A stretch of DNA of 64,000 nt, from positions 992,001-1,056,000 of the forward strand of contig CAXXVA010000003.1 in NCBI GenBank assembly GCA_963675365.2. The letters run 5' to 3'. The position numbers and the translations under genes were made by a program. The notes under the pieces are model-generated. The model worked only from the letters and a program-made list of their open reading frames with translations. It was not told where the DNA came from and made no database searches. The number at the start of each line of letters is the position of its first letter. Position 1 is the first letter of the stretch. Source of the DNA: CAXXOK01 sp963675365 (GTDB taxonomy: Bacteria; Bacillota; Clostridia; Christensenellales; Aristaeellaceae). Below, one piece after another: positions 25,432 to 34,493 of this stretch.

Positions 25432-25447
25432 TGTCGTTCCAACGACA
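25432..25447. promoter_or_regulatory. Inverted repeat upstream of EamA gene
   Basis: TGTCGTT CC AACGACA, a 7-bp perfect dyad, lies between the divergent SRP promoter and the EamA promoter. Possible operator. Confidence 0.4.
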
Positions 25448-25465
25448 ATACCGGCCTGATTTCCT

Positions 25466-25508
25466 TTGCATTTTTTATGTTTCCGTGCTACTGTAACACG
25501 GAAACATA
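25466..25508 (+). promoter_or_regulatory. EamA promoter overlapped by a 12-bp dyad operator
   Basis: TTGCAT (25466-25471) and TACTGT (25489-25494), spacer 17. A perfect 12-bp inverted repeat TATGTTTCCGTG (25476-25487) with its complement at 25497-25508, spacer nine bases, covers the promoter spacer, the -10 box and the start point. This layout is that of a repressor site; as RNA it would also form a hairpin. Confidence 0.6.
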
Positions 25509-25551
25509 TTCAAAACGTCTGCATATTGTTCTGTTTTTCGGAAAGGCAACG

Positions 25552-26436
25552 ATGATGAAGCGAAAAGCGCTTGTGATGGCGGTCGTTACCACCCTGTTGT
25601 GGTCGGGTTCCTATATTCTCAACAAACTCGCGTTTCAGGGCGGAATCGGCCCGTTGACGCTTTCGGGGCTGCGCTATCTGCTGGCGTCGCTCTTTTTATT
25701 TTGCCTCGGCAGCCGCAAGAAAACGGAACCGGGGCAAAAACTGCCGCTGTATCTGTTGATCGTGCTCGGCGTCCTGGGCTACGCGGTAGCGCAGGGGCTT
25801 CAGTACATCGGCCAGTCCTATCTGACGCCAACACAGTCCTCCCTGTTTTTAAGCGTCGGCAATACGCTTCTCGTGGTGCTCATCGACAGGCTCTGGCTGA
25901 GAGAAAACCAGACTCGGGGCGATCTGGTCAAGCTTCTGTTCCTGATCGCGGGCATATTCCTGTATTACTATCCGTGGGGCGACGGCAGCTTGTCGGTTGT
26001 CGGCATGGTGTTCATGCTGCTGTCCTCGGTCGGGTACGCGGTGCATATCACCATCACCCGTCGTATCATGGTGAAACGGCGGTCCAATCCCAGAACGCTG
26101 GTCGCGCAAACCATGCTGATCGGTTCCGTGGTCATGCTTCTGGTCGGTCTTGCCGTGGAAGGGCTGCCGGTGATCACGCTGCGGCTTGTGCTGATTCTTT
26201 TATATTTAAGCCTTATCAGCGGCGCGCTGGGCTTTTATTTGTGGACCCGCAGCCAGCAAGAGCTGACCGCGTTTGAATCCAGCAGCATCAATAATTTAAT
26301 GCTAATCGAAATCGCGCTGATGGATTTCGTTTTCTTCAAACGGTCCTTCAGCGCGATACAGATTGTTGCGGTATTCGTTGTTTTCGGTTCAATATTATGG
26401 ATTCAAAGACGGAAGTCTTCCGTAAAACCCGGTTAG
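25552..26436 (+). CDS. DMT-superfamily transporter, EamA type
   Basis: 294-residue membrane protein with about ten helices arranged as two EamA repeats (first helix AVVTTLLWSGSYILNKLAF, second repeat from LSVVGMVFMLLSSVGYAVH). Such proteins export amino acids, nucleosides or drugs, or import metabolites; the substrate is not evident. The start is the ATG at 25552 after GGAAAGG (a second ATG follows immediately). The frame stays open 54 codons upstream, but that part covers the promoter and dyad and is not expected to be translated. Its stop overlaps that of convergent hslU by three bases. The dyad over its promoter suggests it is switched by a ligand-responsive repressor encoded elsewhere. 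Confidence 0.88.
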   Translation: MMKRKALVMAVVTTLLWSGSYILNKLAFQGGIGPLTLSGLRYLLASLFLFCLGSRKKTEPGQKLPLYLLIVLGVLGYAVAQGLQYIGQSYLTPTQSSLFLSVGNTLLVVLIDRLWLRENQTRGDLVKLLFLIAGIFLYYYPWGDGSLSVVGMVFMLLSSVGYAVHITITRRIMVKRRSNPRTLVAQTMLIGSVVMLLVGLAVEGLPVITLRLVLILLYLSLISGALGFYLWTRSQQELTAFESSSINNLMLIEIALMDFVFFKRSFSAIQIVAVFVVFGSILWIQRRKSSVKPG

Positions 26437-27800
26437 AGGATGAAGCGCTTGCTGTCGAACTCCGCCTCGTCCTTGGAAAGGTGCTCAAGCACATATTCCT
26501 CGGTGATGTTCAGGTCCACTTCCGGCATATCGTCCCCGCCCGCGTGGAAGGAGACGTCCTCCAGAAGCTTTTCAAACACGGCCAATAGCCGGCGCGCGCC
26601 GATATCTTCCTTGTTTTCATTGATCACATAAGCCGCGCGCGCGATGGCGGCGATCGCCTTGTCGTCAAAGGTAAGCTTGACCTTATCCACGCCCAGAAGG
26701 GCTTCGTACTGCCTGGTCAATGCGTTTTCCGGCTGGGTGAGGATGAGTTTGAAATCATCCTGCGAAAGGCTTTTAAGCGTGACGTGCACCGGGAAGCGGC
26801 CCTGCAGCTCGGGGATCAGATCGGTCACCTTGGCCACATGGAACGCGCCCGCCGCGATGAACAGGATAAAATCCGTTTTCACCGCGCCGTACTTGGTGTT
26901 CACGGTCGAGCCTTCCACGATCGGCAGGATATCGCGCTGCACGCCCTCGCGGCTGACGTCGGGTCCGCCGTATCCGGAGGAACGGCCCGCGACCTTATCA
27001 ATCTCGTCGATGAACACGATGCCGTGCTGTTCCACGCGGTTGATGGCCTCCTGCTGTACCTCGTCGTCGTCGATCAGCTTGGAAGCTTCCTCTTCAAATA
27101 AGATCTTGCGCGCGTCCTTGACCTTGACGCGGCGGATTTTAGTCTTTTTGGGCAGCATTCCGCCCATCATATCTCCGATGTTGATGGAGCTTCCGCCGAC
27201 CTCGAGCTGCGGCGCGGTTTCCTCCACCTCGATCTCGAGTTCCCTGTCCTCCAGCAACCCTTGTTTGAGCTGCTCGCGGACTTCCTCACGCTTGCCGGTA
27301 ATCTTCTGCTGTTCTTCGGGCGGCACATCCGGCTCTTTTTTATTGCCAAGCAGCATTTCAAACGGGTTTCCGCTGCTCTTCTTGGGCGGGGTGACCAGCA
27401 GGCTTACCAGCCTGTCCTCGGCCAGCACCTGCGCGCGGACCTCGACCCTTTTTTTGTATTCGTCACGTACCAGGCGGATGGCGTTTTCCGTCAGGTCGCG
27501 GATAATGCTTTCCACGTCGCGGCCCACGTAGCCGACCTCAGTAAACTTGGTGGCTTCCACCTTTACAAACGGCGCCTCGACAAGCTTGGCGAGCCTGCGG
27601 GCGATTTCTGTTTTGCCCACGCCTGTGGGGCCGATCATCAGTATATTTTTCGGATTGATCTCGTTGCGCAGTTCCTCGGGCAGCTGTGCGCGGCGGTAGC
27701 GGCTGCGCAGCGCGATGGCGACGGCGCGCTTGGCGTCGTCCTGGCCGATGATGTAGCGGTTGAGTTCACGTACAATCTCTCTGGGCGTCAGTTCTTTCAT
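26433..27800 (-). CDS. hslU: ATP-dependent protease ATPase subunit HslU (ClpY)
   Basis: AAA+ unfoldase that feeds substrates to HslV. 455 residues with Walker A GPTGVGKTEIARRLAKL (about 53-69), Walker B GIVFIDEIDK, the pore-loop region GYVGRDVES and an inserted I domain (about 110-230). Start at 27800 (MKELTPREIVREL) lies four bases after the hslV stop, with GGAG upstream; the open frame extends another 17 codons inside hslV. Last gene of the minus-strand run ylqF to hslU. Confidence 0.97.
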   Translation of the reverse strand: MKELTPREIVRELNRYIIGQDDAKRAVAIALRSRYRRAQLPEELRNEINPKNILMIGPTGVGKTEIARRLAKLVEAPFVKVEATKFTEVGYVGRDVESIIRDLTENAIRLVRDEYKKRVEVRAQVLAEDRLVSLLVTPPKKSSGNPFEMLLGNKKEPDVPPEEQQKITGKREEVREQLKQGLLEDRELEIEVEETAPQLEVGGSSINIGDMMGGMLPKKTKIRRVKVKDARKILFEEEASKLIDDDEVQQEAINRVEQHGIVFIDEIDKVAGRSSGYGGPDVSREGVQRDILPIVEGSTVNTKYGAVKTDFILFIAAGAFHVAKVTDLIPELQGRFPVHVTLKSLSQDDFKLILTQPENALTRQYEALLGVDKVKLTFDDKAIAAIARAAYVINENKEDIGARRLLAVFEKLLEDVSFHAGGDDMPEVDLNITEEYVLEHLSKDEAEFDSKRFIL

Positions 27801-27804
27801 TTTC

Positions 27805-28341
27805 TCACGCTCCCACGGTTTCGACGTTGATGTTATTGTTGGTGTACACACAGATGGACGCGGCGATCTCCAGCGCCTTGACCGCGATTTCCTTTGCGGT
27901 CAGATCGGTGTTCTGGATCAGCGCGCGCGCGGCGGCCAGCGCATAATTGCCGCCAGAGCCTACGGCGGCCACGCCGTCGTCCGGATCGATCACTTCGCCG
28001 TTGCCGCTTAAGACCAGCAACGATTCCTTGTCGGCGACGATGAGCATGGATTCAAGCTTGCGCATCATCTTGTCGCTACGCCAGTCCTGCGCAAGGTTCA
28101 CGGCCGCGCGTTCCAGGTTGCCGCCGCACTGGGTGAGCTTTTCCTCAAAGCGCTCGCACAGCGCGAACGAATCCGCAACCGAGCCCGCAAATCCCGTAAT
28201 AACCTTGCCTTCGTATAGTTTCCGCACCTTTTTGGCGGTGGACTTGAACACGGTATGCTCGCCCATGGTCACCTGGCCGTCGCCGGCGATAGCAACCTGA
28301 TCGCCGCGCCGTACCGCGCAAATGGTTGTGCCTTTCATCAT
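27805..28341 (-). CDS. hslV: ATP-dependent protease peptidase subunit HslV (ClpQ)
   Basis: Proteasome-like N-terminal-nucleophile peptidase, 178 residues. The mature N-terminus is the TT of TTICAVRRGDQVAIAGDGQVT, exposed by removing a short leader; the GFAGSVADSF segment is canonical. The start at 28341 (ATG ATG AAA GGC) follows AAGGAG by eight bases, giving a leader of four residues; a GTG three codons earlier would touch the site. With hslU four bases downstream it forms the usual pair. Confidence 0.96.
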   Translation of the reverse strand: MMKGTTICAVRRGDQVAIAGDGQVTMGEHTVFKSTAKKVRKLYEGKVITGFAGSVADSFALCERFEEKLTQCGGNLERAAVNLAQDWRSDKMMRKLESMLIVADKESLLVLSGNGEVIDPDDGVAAVGSGGNYALAAARALIQNTDLTAKEIAVKALEIAASICVYTNNNINVETVGA

Positions 28342-28382
28342 CACTGTCACTCCTTATCCCTTCGATCGTATCACCGATCTGT

Positions 28383-29711
28383 TTATTGTGTAAAGGATTC
28401 CTGCTTCATCTGTCGCCGCAGGGTGTCGATTTCCGCCAATGCCCGTTCCGCGATTTTCAGATACCGTTCCTGTTTATTACGGATTTTCTTTTCGCCCGAG
28501 GCGAGTTCCAGCGCGTCGATCAGTCCGAAAGCGCAGTTCATCGGCTGAAAGCGTTTGCTGGGCGCGGACACGTATCGTCCCATCGCGCCGATCGCCGTTT
28601 TGCCGGAAAACCTCGGCGCTTCCTTTCCGTACAGGCGGTACGCCATGCTGATCCCCGCTAAAAGTCCGCTGGCCGAGCTTTCCACATAGCCTTCCACGCC
28701 GGTCATCTGCCCGGCGAAGTATAGCCTGGGATTGCTTACAACGCGAAAGGTATCGTCCAAAAACCCGGGACTCGATAAAAAGGTGTTGCGGTGCATGACC
28801 CCAAGGCGGGCGAACTCGGCGTTCTCAAGCCCCGGAATCATGCGGAATACCCGCCGCTGTTCCGGGAAGGTGAGCCGCGTTTGGAATCCAACCATATTAT
28901 ACAACGAAGCGGAGGCGTTGTCCTGCCGCAACTGCACCACGGCGTAGGGACGCTTGCCCGTGCGCGGGTCCGACAGCCCCACAGGCTTCAACGGCCCGAA
29001 GGCGATCGCGCGGTCGCCGCGCTTGGCAAGGCTTTCGATCGGCATACAACCCTCGAACACCGCTTTCTCCTCAAACCCTTTTACGGAAACGGTTTCCGCC
29101 GTTCGCAGGGCCTGCTCGAACGCCTCGTATTCGTCTTTATCCATCGGGCAGTTCAGGTAATCCTCGCCGCGTCCGTAGCGAGACATGGAAAACACCTTGC
29201 CCATATCCAGCGAGTCGATTGTTACAATCGGCGCGGCCGCATCGTAGAAATGAAGCGTGGATAAGCCGTCGATTTTCGCTATCGCGGCGCTTAAACGATC
29301 GCTGGTCAAAGGCCCGGTCGCGACGATCACGTCCCCCTCCGGGATCTCCGTGATTTCCTCACGGGCGACGGCGATGTTTGGATGGTTTACGATCGCCCGC
29401 TCGATTTCCGCGGAAAAGCTTTCCCTGTCCACGGCAAGCGCGCCGCCAGCCGGGACTTTGGTTTCGTCGGCGATGCGCAGGATGAGCGAATCAAGCCGAC
29501 GCATCTCTTCCTTCAACAGTCCCACGGCGTTGGAAAGCCTGTCGGACCGCAGGCTGTTGGAGCACACGAGCTCAGCCATGGTATCAAGCGTCTGCGCGGG
29601 CGTTTTCCTGTGCGGCTTCATTTCATAAAGCGTCACCCGGACGCCGCGCTGCGCCAGCTGCCAGGCCGCTTCGCAGCCCGCCAGGCCGCCGCCGATCACC
29701 GTTGCGTTCAT
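28383..29711 (-). CDS. trmFO: Folate-dependent tRNA uridine-54 C5-methyltransferase TrmFO
   Basis: Makes ribothymidine 54 in the T loop using methylene-THF and FADH2. 442 residues; the FAD-binding GxGxxG is at the N-terminus (ATVIGGGLAGCEAAWQLA), with ELVCSNSLRSD and the CPMDKDEYEAF cysteine region as in the family, and GCMPIE further on. Start at 29711 overlaps the topA stop (ATGA), with GGAAAG upstream; the frame is open 13 codons further within topA. topA-trmFO-hslVU is a conserved Firmicutes order (xerC absent here). Confidence 0.96.
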   Translation of the reverse strand: MNATVIGGGLAGCEAAWQLAQRGVRVTLYEMKPHRKTPAQTLDTMAELVCSNSLRSDRLSNAVGLLKEEMRRLDSLILRIADETKVPAGGALAVDRESFSAEIERAIVNHPNIAVAREEITEIPEGDVIVATGPLTSDRLSAAIAKIDGLSTLHFYDAAAPIVTIDSLDMGKVFSMSRYGRGEDYLNCPMDKDEYEAFEQALRTAETVSVKGFEEKAVFEGCMPIESLAKRGDRAIAFGPLKPVGLSDPRTGKRPYAVVQLRQDNASASLYNMVGFQTRLTFPEQRRVFRMIPGLENAEFARLGVMHRNTFLSSPGFLDDTFRVVSNPRLYFAGQMTGVEGYVESSASGLLAGISMAYRLYGKEAPRFSGKTAIGAMGRYVSAPSKRFQPMNCAFGLIDALELASGEKKIRNKQERYLKIAERALAEIDTLRRQMKQESFTQ

Positions 29712-31846
29712 TCGTCGCTTTCCGCCGCGATCTTTTCCTTGTGGCGGCACTTTTCATTGGCGCAAAGGAGGATGCGCTCGCCCTTTTTGTTGTGCTTCTC
29801 AGTCATATAGCTTCCGCATTGGGAGCATTTCTCCTTGGCGGGCATCTCCCAGCTGACGAAATCGCAGTCGGGATAGCGCTCGCAGCCATAGAATTTACGG
29901 TTTTTCTTGGAGATCTTTTCCATCAGGCGCGCGCCGCACTTGGGGCAAGGCACGTCGATATATTTGATGATAGGCTTTGTATTGCGGCATTCGGGGAAAT
30001 TCGGGCAGGCGAGAAATCTGCCGTACCGACCCATTTTATACACCATCATCGCGCCGCACTTATCGCAGGGCACGTCGCTGACCTCGTCCTTGACTTCGAT
30101 CTTTTCGATCTGCTCTTCCGCTGTATTGAGCATCTTCTCAAACGGCGGATAGAAATCCCTGAGGATCGTGTGCCAGTCCGCCTTGCCCTCTTCAACGTCG
30201 TCGAGCTTGTCTTCCATCTGCGCGGTGAACGCGGTATCCACGATCGGGGCAAAGTATTCAAGCATCATGCTGGTCACCATTCTGCCAAGTTCCGTTGGGT
30301 ACAGCCTGCGCTTTTCGCGCGCCACATAACCGCGCGAGATGATGGTGGTGATGGTCGGCGCGTAGGTGCTTGGGCGGCCGATGCCTTTTTCCTCGAGCAT
30401 CCGCACCAGCGATGCTTCCGTAAACCGCGAGGGCGGCTGCGTGAAGCGTTGGTTTGCTTCCACGGTATCCACCGCCACGGGGTCGCCAGCTTCCAGCGCC
30501 GGGATGGCAGTTTCAGGCTTTAATTCCTCGTCGTCGATGCTTTCAATATACAGCGCGCGGTAGCCCGCGAAGGTCATGTGTTCGCCGTAGTAGCGGATAC
30601 CCGCGCTGCGCTTTGCGTCGCCCGCGGGCGCGCCGTGCATGTCGATGGTCACGGTTTCGTACACGGCGGGCTTCATCTGGCTTGCCATAAAGCGCGTAAA
30701 GATCAGCTTGTACAGGTTGAACTGGTCGCGCGTCAGGTTTTTCTTCACCGCGTCCGGCGTCAGGCTCAAATCGGTCGGACGGATGGCCTCGTGTGCGTCC
30801 TGCGCGTTCTTGCGGCCCTTGTATACGTTGGGCTTTGGCGGGCAGTACTCCGCGCCGTAATCGGTACGGATCTTTTCGCGCACAGCCGTGAGCGCTTCGT
30901 CGGACACGCGTACGCTGTCGGTACGGATATAGGTCACAAGACCCACCGTGCCCCGGCCGACGTCCACGCCTTCGTAGAGCGTCTGTACGACCTGCATGGT
31001 TCTGCCGGTGGAAAAGTTCAGCTTCCGGCTGGCTTCCTGCTGCAGGCTTGAGGTGGTAAACGGCGGCTGCGGACGGCGCAGTTTTTCATCATTTTTGATG
31101 TTTGCCACCGCAAAGGTCGATTTTAAAATCAGGTCCTTGGCGGTCATGGCGGTCTTCTCGTCATGGATCACCGCTTTTTTGCCGTTCAGCTGCGTGAGCT
31201 TTGCCTGCAGGTGCAGCTGTTTACCCTTCTGGTTTTTCACGGCGGCGTTGACCAGGATATCCCAGAACTCCTCGGGGATAAAGCCTTCGATTTCTTCCTC
31301 GCGCTGCACCACCAGCTTGGTGGCGACGCTTTGCACGCGTCCGGCGGAGAGGCCTTTTTTGATCTTTGCCCATAACAGCGGGCTGATCTTATACCCCACC
31401 AACCTGTCCAGCGCACGGCGCGCCTGCTGCGCGTCCACACGGTCCATGTCGATGGTGCGGACCTTGCCGATGGAATCACGCACGGCCTTTTTGGTAATCT
31501 CGTGGAATTCAATGCGGCAGGGTTGATCGTCGTCCATTTGCAAAAGGTTTGCCAAATGCCAGGAGATCGCTTCGCCTTCGCGGTCAGGGTCGGTTGCCAG
31601 GTAGATACGCGAAGCGTTTTTGGCTTCCTTTTTCAGCTTTGCGATAATATCGCCGCGGCCACGGATGGTGATATATTTCATCGCGTAGTCATGTTCCGTA
31701 TCCACGCCGAGCTGGGATTTGGGTAAGTCGCGCACGTGCCCCTGCGAGGCCGTGACCCTGTACCCCTTCCCCAGAAATTTTTCCACAGTTTTGGCTTTGG
31801 CGGGCGATTCGACGATGACCAGTTTATGTTTGGTTGCTTCTGCCAC
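29708..31846 (-). CDS. topA: DNA topoisomerase I
   Basis: Type IA enzyme relaxing negative supercoils. 712 residues. Toprim domain at the N-terminus (LVIVESPAKAKTVEKFLG), catalytic tyrosine in LVTYIRTDSVR, and three C-terminal four-cysteine zinc fingers (starting CDKCGAMM, CPKCGARL and CSQCGSYM). Translation starts with GTG at 31846, seven bases after AGGAGG. It lies 21 bases after dprA. Confidence 0.97.
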   Translation of the reverse strand: MAEATKHKLVIVESPAKAKTVEKFLGKGYRVTASQGHVRDLPKSQLGVDTEHDYAMKYITIRGRGDIIAKLKKEAKNASRIYLATDPDREGEAISWHLANLLQMDDDQPCRIEFHEITKKAVRDSIGKVRTIDMDRVDAQQARRALDRLVGYKISPLLWAKIKKGLSAGRVQSVATKLVVQREEEIEGFIPEEFWDILVNAAVKNQKGKQLHLQAKLTQLNGKKAVIHDEKTAMTAKDLILKSTFAVANIKNDEKLRRPQPPFTTSSLQQEASRKLNFSTGRTMQVVQTLYEGVDVGRGTVGLVTYIRTDSVRVSDEALTAVREKIRTDYGAEYCPPKPNVYKGRKNAQDAHEAIRPTDLSLTPDAVKKNLTRDQFNLYKLIFTRFMASQMKPAVYETVTIDMHGAPAGDAKRSAGIRYYGEHMTFAGYRALYIESIDDEELKPETAIPALEAGDPVAVDTVEANQRFTQPPSRFTEASLVRMLEEKGIGRPSTYAPTITTIISRGYVAREKRRLYPTELGRMVTSMMLEYFAPIVDTAFTAQMEDKLDDVEEGKADWHTILRDFYPPFEKMLNTAEEQIEKIEVKDEVSDVPCDKCGAMMVYKMGRYGRFLACPNFPECRNTKPIIKYIDVPCPKCGARLMEKISKKNRKFYGCERYPDCDFVSWEMPAKEKCSQCGSYMTEKHNKKGERILLCANEKCRHKEKIAAESDE

Positions 31847-31867
31847 AGTGTTTCCTCCTAATCTTGT

Positions 31868-32947
31868 CTACCGGTTCAGCAGGCGGTAAACGTTTCCGCT
31901 GTCCCGGGTTATCTCACCGTTGATTTCCAGTATGCTAAGCTCTGTCATCAGCGCGTCGGTTGTCAGTCCGGTTTCCAATTGCAGCGCGTCCATGCCCACC
32001 GCTTCCTTTTGAAGCGCCAGAAGGACGGCGTTTGACGTTTCGCGGTTTTCCCCGCGTTCCTGCGCATCGGGCGCTTGAATGCCAAGGTCTGTAAGGATAT
32101 CCTCGGCGGATGAAATCATCACCGCGCCTTCGCGGATAATGGTGTTGGGTCCTTCCGCGTAGTACTGGCCGATGTTGCCCGGCACCGCGAATACCTCGCG
32201 GCCCTGATCCAGCGCCGTCCGCACGGTAATCATACCGCCGCTCTTTATCCGGCCCTCCACAAAGACGATGCCCCGGCACAGCCCGCTGATGACGCGGTTG
32301 CGGTGCGGGAAGTGGTAGCTGTGGGGCCGTGAATCCGGCGGGTATTCCGAAAGCACCGCGCCGCCGGATGCAAGGATCTCATGGAACAGCCCGACGTTTT
32401 CCGGCGGATAGGGCGTTTTCAGCCCGCTGCCGAGCACCGCCGCGGTTTTGCCCCCTGCCGCAAGCGCGCCCTTGTGGGCGCCCGCATCAATGCCGATCGC
32501 CATGCCGCTGACCACGCATACCCCGGCTGCAGCGAGCGTGGTCGCGATGGTGTTAGCCATATCCGCGCCGTAACCGCTGGGGTGCCGGGTGCCAACGACG
32601 GCTACGCAGGGCAGCCGCAGCACCGAAAGGTCTCCCATACAGTACAGGAGATACGGAGGATCGTCAATACTCTTTAAAAGTTCCGGATAGCGTTCGTCCT
32701 CCTTGAAGAGCAGCTCGATCCCTTCTTGTCCCATACGCTCAAGATGCTTGTCGAGCACGTCTTCACTGTGGTAATAGTTCAGGATTTTGTTCGCTTCACC
32801 GCGCTTTGAAAAGCGTTTCCCCTTTGCAAACTGTTCCCACAGCGCCGTGGCGCTGCCCGCTACCGCGATCAGCTTTTGCACCCTGTCCGCGGTGATCTCC
32901 GCGCATGACAGCCACAGGAGACTTTTCTGCTCTTTGGATAAAACCAT
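31868..32947 (-). CDS. dprA: DNA processing protein DprA (Smf)
   Basis: Loads RecA on incoming single-stranded DNA in transformation. 359 residues with an N-terminal SAM-like region, the Rossmann-fold core (VVGTRHPSGYGADMA, SGMAIGIDAGAHKGAL, HYHFPHRNRVISGLC) and a C-terminal winged-helix DML1-like domain. Start at 32947 (MVLSKEQK) follows GGAGG by four bases; two bases separate it from the comM stop. dprA is kept in many non-competent bacteria, so competence is not proven. Confidence 0.95.
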   Translation of the reverse strand: MVLSKEQKSLLWLSCAEITADRVQKLIAVAGSATALWEQFAKGKRFSKRGEANKILNYYHSEDVLDKHLERMGQEGIELLFKEDERYPELLKSIDDPPYLLYCMGDLSVLRLPCVAVVGTRHPSGYGADMANTIATTLAAAGVCVVSGMAIGIDAGAHKGALAAGGKTAAVLGSGLKTPYPPENVGLFHEILASGGAVLSEYPPDSRPHSYHFPHRNRVISGLCRGIVFVEGRIKSGGMITVRTALDQGREVFAVPGNIGQYYAEGPNTIIREGAVMISSAEDILTDLGIQAPDAQERGENRETSNAVLLALQKEAVGMDALQLETGLTTDALMTELSILEINGEITRDSGNVYRLLNR

Positions 32948-32948
32948 G

Positions 32949-34484
32949 CTACCTCCAATACCGTCCGTCGAGGTTGCGCAGGTGGATGGCCTGGGCAATA
33001 TCCTGCGGCTGTATGGTTTCGTGCCCGTTCAGATCTGCGATCGTACGCCCCACCTTGCAGATGCGGCTATATGTGCGCATGCTGATATGAAATTTCTCTA
33101 CGGCGCTGTGCAAGAGGGTCTTCGCCGCTTTTTCCATCACGCAGTATGTCTCGATTCCCTCCTGGGGCATCTGGGCGTTGCAGTAAAAGGATTCGTTCTT
33201 GTAGCGCTTGAGCTGCAGGCTGCGCGCCGCGACAACGCGCTTTTGCACGGTCATGGTGTCCTCCTGCTCCTGCGTGCTTTGAATGTCCCCGAGCTCGACC
33301 GCGTCCATCTCCACCTGGATGTCGATGCGGTCTAAAAGCGGCCCGGATATGCGCGCCAGATAGCGCTTGATCTCGCCCGGTTTGCAGCGGCAGGGCTTTG
33401 ATTTGCTCCCGTGGTTGCCGCAGGGGCAGGGGTTCATGCTCGCGACCAGCATGCAGCGGCTTTGGTACTTCGCCTGCCCGCTGATACGGGTGACGTTGAC
33501 AAATCCGTCCTCCAGCGGCTGGCGCAGGGCTTCCAGAGTCTGCCGCTGATATTCCGGCAGCTCATCCAAGAACAATACCCCGTTATGCGCAAGCGAAACC
33601 TCTCCCGGCTTGGCCTTCACGCCGCCGCCAACGATCGCCGGAAGCGACGCGTTGTGGTGCGGGGACCGGAACGGGCGCTCCGTCATCAACCCAGTTTCGG
33701 CTTCCAATGTCCCCGCCGCCGAGTGGATGCAGGTGGTTTCTAGCGCTTCCTCGTACGAAAGCGGCGGCAGGATACCCGGCATGCAGCGCGCGAGCATGGT
33801 CTTCCCGCTGCCGGGTACGCCAACCATAAGCATGTTATGGCCGCCCGCCGCGGCGATCTCCAGCGCTTTGCGCGCGATCAGCTGCCCTTTGACGTGACGA
33901 AGATCGTGTGCCGGTTTATAGGTTTCCAATAGCTGTTCGTATTGGGTCTGCTTCTGCGGCTTGATTCGCGCCCAGCCGGTCAGGTGTTCGGCGGCCTGTT
34001 TGAGCGTATCGGCCGGGTAAATGGTGACGTCGCTTAAGCACTGCACTTCTTTGCAGTTTTGGGCGGGCAGGATGGCGGACGTAATCCCTTTGTCCCGCGC
34101 GGCAAGCACCATAGACAGCACGCCGCGCACCGGCGCAAGCTCCCCGTGCAGGGTCAGCTCGCCGAGCAGCAGCGTAGTATCGAGCTGCGTGTATTCCTCC
34201 GGGTTCTGCGCCGCAAGCAGCGCAACGGCGATAGCCAGTTCCAGGCTCGTGCCTTCCTTTTTTACGTCGGCGGGCGCCAAATTGATGGTCAGCTTTTTCA
34301 TCGGCCAGTCGTAACCGAGATTCAGCATCGCGGCGCGAATACGGTCGCGGCTTTCTTTTACAGCGGTGCTGGGGAGACCGACGATATCAAACCCGATCAT
34401 GCCTTTGCCTAAAAAAGCTTCCACATCCACAAGGAAACCGTTCACGCCCTCCAGGCCGCCTGAAACCGTTCTGGCTAACATCAT
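32949..34484 (-). CDS. comM: Mg-chelatase-like AAA ATPase ComM (YifB)
   Basis: Hexameric branch-migration helicase linked to recombination. 511 residues: N-terminal Lon-protease-like ChlI domain (GFLVDVEAFLGKGMIGFDIVGLP), then the AAA core with P-loop MVGVPGSGKTMLAR and the insertion with cysteines (ASMNPCPCGNHG, KPCRCKPGEI) that marks this family. Start is one of two adjacent ATG codons; the second (34481) has the better distance to GGAGGG. It follows the large glycosyltransferase after nine bases. Confidence 0.94.
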   Translation of the reverse strand: MMLARTVSGGLEGVNGFLVDVEAFLGKGMIGFDIVGLPSTAVKESRDRIRAAMLNLGYDWPMKKLTINLAPADVKKEGTSLELAIAVALLAAQNPEEYTQLDTTLLLGELTLHGELAPVRGVLSMVLAARDKGITSAILPAQNCKEVQCLSDVTIYPADTLKQAAEHLTGWARIKPQKQTQYEQLLETYKPAHDLRHVKGQLIARKALEIAAAGGHNMLMVGVPGSGKTMLARCMPGILPPLSYEEALETTCIHSAAGTLEAETGLMTERPFRSPHHNASLPAIVGGGVKAKPGEVSLAHNGVLFLDELPEYQRQTLEALRQPLEDGFVNVTRISGQAKYQSRCMLVASMNPCPCGNHGSKSKPCRCKPGEIKRYLARISGPLLDRIDIQVEMDAVELGDIQSTQEQEDTMTVQKRVVAARSLQLKRYKNESFYCNAQMPQEGIETYCVMEKAAKTLLHSAVEKFHISMRTYSRICKVGRTIADLNGHETIQPQDIAQAIHLRNLDGRYWR

Positions 34485-34493
34485 TGCCCTCCG

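Noticed and set aside
25390..25551. 54-codon N-terminal extension of the EamA protein
   Set aside because: The stretch holds the promoter and the 12-bp dyad and has no membrane-protein character; the ATG at 25552 has its own ribosome site.
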